A DNA stretch of 64,000 nt from Centroberyx gerrardi. Its lineage: Eukaryota > Chordata > Actinopteri > Beryciformes > Berycidae. The position numbers were made by a program, and so were the translations under genes. The stretch is from NCBI RefSeq assembly GCF_048128805.1, contig NC_136016.1, forward strand, positions 19,266,676 through 19,330,675, given 5' to 3'. The notes beneath the pieces were generated by a model. The model was given only the letters and a program-made list of their open reading frames with translations, was not told the DNA's origin and ran no database searches. Numbering within the stretch: the first letter of the stretch is position 1; the number at the start of each line of letters is the position of its first letter. Shown one piece after another: positions 14,301-22,300 of the stretch.

Positions 14301-15022
14301 TACTGAGTTATTGTAATATGACATTCTGCTGTTTAAATTAATGAAACACAGCAAATAGTAATTAAAATCTCTCACAAAATTAGATTTGAAGCAAAGTTAG
14401 GGATTATTATTTTGAAAATTTGTGGAGTTTGTGCATACTTTATATTAGGCTACATGCAGTTAAATACAATGACCATGAATTTGATTATTTAACATGTGAT
14501 TTTGCATATCTGTGTTTTCTGCTAACACCTCAAAACTCCAATTTTGGTGATTTTCATGATATTCGTTGACCTCTTGGGCGTATTAAACCCTTTCAAAACC
14601 TAATGGATAATGTCAAAAACTCATTATCATCAAGCTAAAAAATAAGGCCTTTTCTCTTCTTCCTAAAAAGTTGACATTGTGGAGATTGGAGGTTTTCACT
14701 AGACAGACACGATACTTTCGCAGATATCGTTATACATCTATATCGCAATAATTTCTTACGATTATCGTGATATGAATTGTTTCCATACTGCCCAGCCCTA
14801 AACAATGGTTGACCCTATAGGACAGTGCACATAAACCATTAACAACCCATCATGTTTGTGATAGTTCACCAGTTAAATGGCAGTGCTGGAGTGGAGAAAG
14901 TGCCAGTATAACTTACCAGCTGATTCCCCGGTGTTGATCCAGTCCGGGTTGGCGATGCTGGCGATGGCGAAGATGTCTGCAGCTAGGAAGAGGCATCCTG
15001 ATATCACGGTGAGTTTATCCAT
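4587..15022 (-). CDS. mosmo: Modulator of Smoothened (MOSMO/C16orf52 homologue), complete, 3 coding exons
   Basis: Coding exons on the minus strand are 15022-14917, 6697-6485 and 4771-4587, giving 167 aa, the length I recall for the human protein. Junctions fall in Gly36 and Met107. The product starts MDKLTVISGCLF and ends GLLFAGKVCLPG. Four hydrophobic segments are visible, at about residues 6-27, 66-88, 101-122 and 139-160, giving a claudin-like four-pass membrane protein. A Cys pair (46 and 56) lies in the first loop. From established knowledge of the family, MOSMO works with MEGF8 and MGRN1 to remove Smoothened from the surface and ciliary membrane, lowering Hedgehog signalling. Intron 1 is 8.2 kb and full of repeats; intron 2 is 1.7 kb. 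Both 3' splice sites carry CT microsatellites. The last exon runs into a poly(C) stretch (mRNA sense) 18 nt after the stop codon. Confidence 0.96.
4775..4829 (-). repeat. CT microsatellite forming the polypyrimidine tract of mosmo exon 3
   Basis: (GA)n on the plus strand reads (CT)n in the transcript for about 55 nt and ends directly in CCAG at the exon 3 acceptor (exon starts at 4771). The microsatellite therefore is the polypyrimidine tract of this splice site. Confidence 0.9.
5460..6078. repeat. Inverted repeat and adjoining MITE remnant in mosmo intron 2
   Basis: About 55 bp at 5467-5519 returns as an imperfect reverse complement at 5763-5818; both arms contain ACAGTCC, AATGGACACTC or a close variant, and AAAATCAACC. 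To the right, sequence up to GTGCAGCTTTAA near 6078 resembles the right half of the element at 8462-8772, including the shared GGGACGCTC. I read this as two degraded DNA transposons. Confidence 0.6.
6075..6178 (+). mobile_element. tRNA-derived SINE fragment
   Basis: A box-B-like GGTTAGAGGTTCAATTCC is followed by a tail TTTGGGTAAAAGCATAGCAG and CCGCCAAATG. That tail resembles the GGATAAAAGCGTCTGCTAAATG ending shared by many fish SINEs and L2-like LINEs. No acceptor stem can be paired, so it is not a tRNA gene. Confidence 0.6.
6699..6722 (-). repeat. CT microsatellite at the mosmo exon 2 acceptor
   Basis: (GA)11 on the plus strand, (CT)11 in the transcript, ends in the CAG acceptor of mosmo exon 2 (exon starts at 6697). 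Together with 4775-4829, both mosmo introns end in a CT microsatellite. Confidence 0.85.
8462..8772. mobile_element. MITE with TTAAAGCTGCAC termini
   Basis: The left end reads TTAAAGCTGCACTTGG and the right end is the complement of CCTAAAGCTGCACCAG, giving a terminal inverted repeat of about 14 bp around 311 bp. Related sequence occurs at 5850-6078 and 17645-18060. No coding capacity. Confidence 0.65.
8795..8960 (+). mobile_element. tRNA-derived SINE
   Basis: The piece contains GTGGTTAGATAAGACTATCG-like and GGTTCGATCC (box B) segments, followed by the body GTCTCTCCACGTCAGCGTCC and ATGGATCTGTGTGTCAGAG. A cloverleaf cannot be completed, so this is a SINE with a tRNA-like head and not a tRNA gene. 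Confidence 0.6.
12309..12597. mobile_element. hAT-like MITE (CTAGGGCTGCACAATTA termini)
   Basis: It begins CTAGGGCTGCACAATTA and ends with ACAATTATTCGGCCCTAG, an inverted repeat of about 17 bp with internal AT-rich CATAATTA-type sequence. The target duplication is not clear. It lies in mosmo intron 1. Confidence 0.7.
13732..14045. mobile_element. DNA transposon copy A (ends GCTACGCCCCTG)
   Basis: The left end CTGGGGCGATGG and the right end CTAGCTACGCCCCTG are approximate inverted repeats. The body shares long stretches with 58859-59405, for example CCCCAAACTGAGGGAGGGG and CTGGAATAATGGTGGTGTGG. It is a non-autonomous copy in mosmo intron 1. Confidence 0.7.
14234..14800. mobile_element. hAT-like MITE (GCTGGGC..GCCCAGCCCTA termini)
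   Basis: The ends AGCTGGGCACTGATTCAATA and ACTGCCCAGCCCTA match the TAGGGCTGGGCGATAT family, of which a better preserved copy is at 22685-23034. The interior is AT-rich with many degraded CGATATC-like motifs. Confidence 0.6.
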
Positions 15023-15796
15023 CGCCAAGAAGACGCGTTTGGTGATGGACAGCAGGGAGGTCAGTGTGTGTATATATGCCTCTATCTCACCCCTCCAAAC
15101 GGGAGACAGGACATTTAAAAGTCCCTTACGTTCAATGGCGAGGATCCATAGCCATGCCCAGATCATGCCCTATCATCGTGGCCATCACTGCGGCGATGGG
15201 GACGATCCTCGGAGCCTCAATGTTGCCTGTGCATCCCGTTTAATCCCGTACAGTCCAATACGCAGACTTATTCCTTTAAAGTTCCTGGTGATGTTCCTCC
15301 TACAGCCGACCATGGCCCGACCTGCTGGCACTTCTCCAGCCCAGGAGAGGATCGCTGACCGGGCTCATGGATATTTAACAGCTCCCTCCAGATGACCGTG
15401 CATCCCGCTGATGTTTGCAAATGGACTGGAGGAAAAACAAACCGGGTGTGTTGCTGTAATCGCTAGTTAATTCCCAGCAGCGGAGACGGATTCATGCATG
15501 CAGCCTACTTATTTCCTGACTCTGCATGAAGCCCCCCTCTCTCCATATGGAAGCTTTTTCCTTCTTTTAGGCAAGCACAAACCAAAAACGCCGCCCATAC
15601 TCAGCCACGGCAAAGTGCTTTCTGTGAAGCTTAAAATACCTCCACTTCTAGTTGAATTTCGTTATTTTACCCCTCTTTAAAAAGCTCTTCAAAAGACGTA
15701 CGTTTCCTCTCCAGCCGCTCCTGGTCGTCTCCCTCTCTCGGCAATGGGAACTGAAAAGCGAGCTCGCGTCTCTCCGTGTGTGTAGTGGACACCAGC

Positions 15797-15806
15797 TCTC
15801 GCGAGA
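15797..15806. promoter_or_regulatory. TCTCGCGAGA palindrome, candidate mosmo core promoter element
   Basis: A perfect TCTCGCGAGA lies about 775 nt upstream of the mosmo start codon in CpG-containing sequence. This palindrome is a known core element of CpG-rich vertebrate promoters (bound by BANP; also linked to Kaiso). That it drives mosmo is an inference from position. Confidence 0.5.
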
Positions 15807-16118
15807 AAATCCGTAAACACCAAACGAGAACGGGAAGCTATTTTCATGTTCCTAAAGTTGGCATCACCACAAATCATGCAATCAGAACTGTAAATGGGTT
15901 GTGAAAATTACTCAGAATAAATCGTGCAATTTCAGTCCAGACAGTCTGACGCCACACAGACATGCGCACAAAACATTTAAATTTAGTCTGTTAATTATTA
16001 AAATTATTGTCCCTAGGTGATGCACAAAATGTCAACTTTCACTACTAAGGACTAGAATTCATCGTATTTATAGTATTCAAAGCATAGTACACCACAAAAA
16101 ACTTTAAGGTAGATAGAA

Positions 16119-16124
16119 TTTATT
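16119..16124 (-). terminator. Putative uqcrc2 polyadenylation signal
   Basis: TTTATT on the plus strand reads AATAAA in the transcript, about 265 nt after the uqcrc2 stop codon at 16389-16391. No transcript evidence was available. Confidence 0.45.
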
Positions 16125-16388
16125 CATTAATTTACATCAGCTATACAGTTCAAGTGGACAAATGAGTGGATCATGACGTTATGATGCACCAGGGAAGCAT
16201 CCACTGAAAATATAAGAACACCTATAAATTACCCAATGGAATAATGGTGACATTTTATCTCCTGGAACAACAGCATTATGATAGGTAATGATCTGGATTC
16301 TCTTTCTGCTTTTGCTGAAATGGACAGAACAAATTCTGCTTTGCAGTTGATGTTACAGTTAGGTTCAGTACGAGGAGACAGGGAGGGA

Positions 16389-19300
16389 TTAGATCTCATC
16401 CACGAAGGGCGTTTTTACAAGGTTTCCGCTGGATGCCATGGTCTTCTTGCCGGACACAAACTTCTTTGCAGCCTGGAAATATACAGGAGGAAAGATAAGG
16501 ACATCATCATTAACTACATAAACCAGAATTTCCCCAAGGGGATTAATAAAGTGCTATCTTATCTTATCTTATCTTATCTTAGATCGATTCCATGTCAAGT
16601 CCTAAGTCTCAATGTAGAACAGCAAGTCAAGTCAGAACAAATCAAGAGTCCAGTATCAATTTAATATCTTAAAGAAAACTAAATATCTAGGACTTTTCAA
16701 TGCAATATGGTTTTAATAGGATAAAAACTTGGTGAGAGCATCATGAGTTTGATTTCTATAATCAGTTTCAACTTCAATAAATTCAATCATTCCATACAAA
16801 TTCAGAAAACAATTTAAATTCAGTCGTCTGCTGGAACAAATCTCATCACTTTCAATCCAAGTCATTTACACAAACACAAGATCTTTTGTCGAGACTTTAG
16901 AAACCTTTTCAAGTCATCAAAGTACAAGTCAAAGTCAAGTCCCAAGTCAAGTCTCAAGTCTTCTCTTCATGCATCAAGTCAAGTCTCAAGCGATTAAAAT
17001 TGTGACTCGAGTCCAAGTCATGTGACTCAAGTCCCCACCTCTGACAGAAATAACAGTGTCATAGTAGAAGAATTTACATCCCTCCTCTTTGTTTTGACGG
17101 CCCTAACAAGCAACTACAGACAGAATAAAACCACTTACGTTGGCGACATCGGTTAAGGAGACGTTGTCGATGCTTTTAGTGATCGACTCGGGAGACTGGT
17201 AGGCTCCATCGGCCAGAGCCTGAGAGCCCATGGCCTCCAGCAAACCCTCCGAGGTTTCCAGAGACATCAGGTACTGGGCCTTCAGCTGGGCCCTGCAGGG
17301 GGGCGGGGGAGACAATTTGGTCAGAAGCCAATAATATTTAACTCTGAGTGTGAAGTATGAGGGGGAAAGGGCAGTACTGTTTACTTTGTCCTCATCTGTT
17401 TTCTACCTTGTGTTGTTATTTAGATTCTTCCAGTTCTGTCTTTGCTTTTTGTTGTTTATTTGTTTATTTTGAGGTGAGATGTTTTAATAATTACATTTTT
17501 TTTTATCTCACCTGCACAAATGTTTGGTTCTCTTCTGTGTTTTTTTTTTTTAATTACTGTATTTTTTAGCACTGTTTTTAAATCGCTTTGCTGTGACTGT
17601 GGGGGGTTAGGAGTGTAACAATTACCCGATTCAATTTGAGGATTTGGTTTAAAGCTACGCTAGGCAACATCGCACACTATCGGCTCCAAATGACAGCAAG
17701 AGGCAAATCTGACATGACCGTAATAAAGTGATTAACTGCTCAGCGAGACATGCTTTAGTTTCTCTCTTTCACATTAGTTTACATCCTACTGCCTTTTTCT
17801 GACTATTGTTCACTCCCCTCTTGCTGTCATATTATGTCTGTGCTTGTGAAGGAGTTCCCACTGCTTACAGAACAAGCCATCTGTCTCACAGTGGAAATCG
17901 AACAGTCGTGTTGGAATATAAAATGGACGGAAATAAAAAGGCTTCTAGCTTATCGAGACGTTCTTAAGCCTGGTTCATGCTTTCTGTTTGGTTAGGCGCG
18001 CGGAAACTGCAACATGTACCTTGGCATTCATGCTTCTCACAACAAGACTTTAAAGCTATTCCCTGTGTATTTCAATGGGCATGGCAAGGCACTAACACTG
18101 CCAAGGTTAGAGGTTCTATTCCCCATTGCGATTCATATTAAACTACTATAAGGCACCTTGAATAAACACATCCAACAAATGGCCAATATCAAATCAAAAC
18201 TAAATTAAACTGTATCTCTAGATGATTTGGCTGTATATTATAGGCCATGCACACAGATATAACAACAAGTAACAGGGAGATATGTACTCTTAGTGTTAGT
18301 GTGTATTAGTGTGTGTGTGTGTTTGTCTTACTTGGCCCTGGTGAGGTCAGCAGCTGTGACTCCACCGTCAGCAACAGCCTTCACCTGGGCGACCGCAGCC
18401 TTGATCACCTGGAGAGACAGGAGAGTGTGGAGGTCAGGCAAGATTGTTTCACTTTTTACAGTTTCATATTTGAAGGTATAATCCAGCTATTTTGCTGAAT
18501 AGCTTGTGCTGATTAATAGACTCTTATCATGACTGAGCTAGAGATGTGGAAGGAATCTGTGGTGGGATACTCACATCACCAGCGGCAGCAGTCTGGGAGA
18601 TGGTGTAGACCCCAAACAGACCAGAGTCAGAGTAGCTTGCACTGAAAGCAGAGGCCTGTACAGAAAAACACACAAGAAAGGGCCAAATGTTGTTGTTTTT
18701 TTAACAGGTGGTGTTGCACTTAATGTTTAACACATCTTTCAATTCTAACACAATAAGCAAGGCAAAAGTAAACAGATTGTCCCCCACAAATGATGCAGTC
18801 CTCATAACGGCCAGTGAGAAACAAATACGTCACCTTGTTTTGACCTGTAATTGTAGTGCCCCCCTTGGGTCAATCAGTATAATTTTGAAAGAGTGTAGTC
18901 GTGAGATGCAAGATTTCCCCAGGTTTCGTATAACCCAATCAGTGGTGGCTGAGATATTGTGTGCGACACACAGACAAATAAATGAAAGAACAAGTTGTGC
19001 CCCCTCAGGCTAATCAGTGTAATTGTGAAGCAGTTGCAGTGCAGTTTTTGTTGGATGTGTATGAATTTTTTTAATTTTACTGGTTATGAAAACCAACTGC
19101 CAGCCACTCACATCGAAGGGGTCGCTGGTTGCCATGGCAACACCCTGGACCAGTTTGCTGGTGGAGTTGGAGCCCCTCTTGATGTGCGGACCGGCCCCCA
19201 GGACGTGCTGCAGCACGCTGAAGGCCAGAGCCTCGCCGGTGCCTGCTGCCGCCGCCTGGCTCACCACCGCCGAGTGGACCAGACCGCTGGAGCTGGGCAG

Positions 19301-22300
19301 ACGAACCTCACCTGGAGAGGGGAAGAGAGGAGAAGAGGATGAGGATGAGGATGAGAGGAGAGGAGAAAAGACAAAAGAAAGGGGATGATGATGAGAGGAG
19401 AGGAGAAAAGAGAAGAGGATGAGGAGAGAGGAGAGGAGGGAAGAGAAGAGAAGACAAGACAAGAGAAGAGAAGAGAAGAGAAGAGAAGAGAAGAGAAGAC
19501 AAGAGAAGAGGATGAGGGCAGGATGAGGAGAGGAGAGGAGAGGAGAGTTTGCCATGTTTAGACTTCTTGGTAGCGGGGGTAAGTGGTCAGCTTTCTCTTC
19601 GACTGTTAATTGTTGTATACCCCCATTCAATTTAGTCAGTTAATTTCCTAAATAGAATTCATAAAAATGCCAAGAAATTAGTTAAAATAGAAATCAAACT
19701 TTATGAACCCAATATTTTGAAGCTTGTTGATACCCTTTGATTCATTAAAACCTATTCTGGTCCCAAAAGTTGGTGTGGGGTCGACACTCAACAGTGATTT
19801 TAGATTTCCAGCTGTCTGGAAACGGATCTCACCTCCACGATACTGGGCTTTGGCCCCTGTGGTTCCCGCCCCACTGCGGATGTTGAGGAACTGCTCGCCC
19901 ACTTGCTTCAGCACAGTGTGGTCGACACCTGGGGGAAAGAGGAACACATGCATGATCCATTGGTTATTTAGAAGACACTGGGTATGCTATTTTAATGTTA
20001 ATTCCCAGTTAAGCTGAGTAATGACATCATGTGTCATTTCAGGTTAATATGGTAATAGTATGGTTATTATAAGAATATTATTATAATGATGTAATGACCC
20101 TTACCAAGTCCAACAAGAGCCATTCGCGCACTTGTGAAATTATTCTGGACAAAGTGGTGCAGCTGGAGACAAACATTAGAAAGAGGGTTTTAAAGGTTAT
20201 GATAACACCATCAGTCACAATGTGATAAATACTGAACCATGAATGAATTTATCCTTCAGGAAAGCTCAGGAAAAAAATGAGGCATCTTACATGGTCAGAC
20301 TTGACGTTGCCAACCATGTGGTCTGGACAGTAGAGGGAGTTACAAAGGGCGTTCTTGTAGGCAGCTGCATGGAGACCTTCAATCACACCTAGAGGAGAGA
20401 GATAAGGACAGGATTAGACCTCAGAATGGGAAGTGAGAGGTGATGGGGGGGGGGATCAAAAGGTAGATATTGAAAAGAGTGTGTGTTATAAGGGAAATGA
20501 AGGCTGACCAATCTGGGCGCTCTGTGCAGCCTGGGCCTTGTCCGTCTTCACCCTGGGTGTGAGGTCCGACACCTCCCACGGCCGAAACTCTGGGGCTGTG
20601 GTCACATTGATCAAATACTCCATCACCGTGTCACTGTAGACAGACAACCAATAAACAAGAGGGAGAGAAACGTGTCAGCCATTTGAACTGCTGTGGGACT
20701 GGGCCAGTATCCTGTGCAGCTCAGGATTGCTCAAAATAAACTCAAAAACAAATCTGCTGGTGGAGGATCTTAAAATCTGTTTGTGCTTTGCAGTTTTTAG
20801 GATCAAAAATCAGAATCGAAAATCAAAAATTACCAAAGATATTTGTATGTACACATCAGTGTAAGAAATTATTGTTGATTGATCTGATTTTTATAGGCAA
20901 TTAGGTTCTTTTTGGGGGAAACCTTTATTAAACTATAAAAATAATACATTTCCACTGCATATTGGAAAATAAACACTAAATTTTTACCACTAAGATTTGT
21001 TTTAACTTCTTTCCCACAACTGGAAAATCAGGGCAAGCCTAACAGAAGAGCATGATGCTGTTTTCCCCACTCTCTGCCCCCAACCGGTCCATCCTCCACC
21101 CCCAATTGTTTAGTTTTTTATGATATTGGTTGTTTTATTTTTTGACGACACAGTGGTTTGCATGGGGTCGGCTTTTTCTTCTCCAGCTGGCTGCAGGGTG
21201 CCAACATTTTCTACTGTTTCAGACTGCGTACTGGGTTGTTTTCTGACCAAAAACCGATCAATTCTTCTCATCCAGAATGCACTGGAATTAATCTTCCTGT
21301 GAATACACTTGTAGTATGAACACAGCACTAGTATTCATCCAAAGACTCACATGTCGTCTCTCAAGCAGTCGACGGAGTAGATCATGTTCTCTCTGGATGA
21401 GGTCACGCTGCAGAGAGGCACAGACATTCAGACATCCAGATAAGAACGCCATTCATGGTGTGTACATACATTCAGAGGTTTTGTTATGACAAATTTTTTC
21501 TATTCCAGTTCAAATTTCTTTGTAACTTGCTGACCTCAGGCTGCCTCCCACTGCCTCCACACCGCGACATATCTTGAAAGCTGAGGCTCCTTTGGTTGTC
21601 TGGAAAAGTAAAAACACTTGTCAACAGCCGGCTGAGACAGAACGTAATATTCATGCTCCTAAAATACATTATTCAAGTTCTCTATGTTCTGCTTTGTAAT
21701 AACAAAAACAAGGGCTGGAAGGATAAAGACTTCATGAATACTAAATCGTCAGCAGCTGTTTGAAGTCCTAACAAAGCGCACAATACACCACAACATCAAA
21801 GTATAGACATTTAAAACATAAGCATTCAGGCATCCTGGGGGCTCAGTTGGTTAAAGTGCGTATATCCTTGGTTCAAATTCGGCCCAGGACCTTTGTCACG
21901 TCATCCCCTCCACTCTGTCTCTCTCCCACTCTTTCCTGTCTATCTCCACTGACAACTATCAAACAAAGGCAAAAATGCCCAAAATCTAATCTTTACAACA
22001 TCAGCATTTAACATTTAGTAGATATGTTGATTTATCTTCAGCAGTGGTTTGGACAGCGGTCCATATGTTCTACACATTAGCCCTATATGTGCAGGTTTTT
22101 CAGCGGAAAAGTAGATAGGTGACAATTTGGTCTAATTTTCTGAGAAGGCATAGGCATTCACAGATGAAGACGGCCTGTCCATCATAATGTTTGTAGGTTA
22201 GTAATCAATAAAGATTTGGTCTGAATCAGAGGTACAGGTGTGCAGTTGCTTTCAGGTCTGGAATTCTTGATAATTTTCCCAAAGCTGGTGAATAAAGACA

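Larger units (their letters stand above)
7040..14880. other. mosmo intron 1: repeats, no exon recognised
   Basis: Simple repeats are GA (7040-7076), C-rich (7608-7640), CA (about 7791-7821, 11287-11328, 13541-13560) and GT (11109-11130). An imperfect tandem of the motif TTCTGACTTTATTCTCAGAA lies at about 9590-9690. A family with reversed L2/SINE-type tails is seen near 10795-10850 and 12600-12635. Interspersed elements are given separately. Long apparent reading frames here are explained by simple repeats or show no protein similarity I recognise. Confidence 0.6.
15023..16388. other. Interval between mosmo (5' side) and uqcrc2 (3' side)
   Basis: From 15023 to about 15880 the sequence is richer in CpG and should hold the mosmo 5' UTR and promoter. 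From about 15900 to 16388 it is AT-rich and should include the uqcrc2 3' UTR; a reverse-strand AATAAA at 16119-16124 lies about 265 nt after the uqcrc2 stop and is the likely polyadenylation signal. No other gene seen. Confidence 0.55.

Noticed and set aside
14877-15395. 172-residue plus-strand frame
   Set aside because: It is antisense to mosmo exon 1 and its 5' UTR. No family resemblance and no splice logic.
19010-19630. 206-residue minus-strand frame
   Set aside because: Only its part at 19112-19311 is real (uqcrc2 exon 10). The Ser-Leu-rich rest is the intronic polypyrimidine tract read through.
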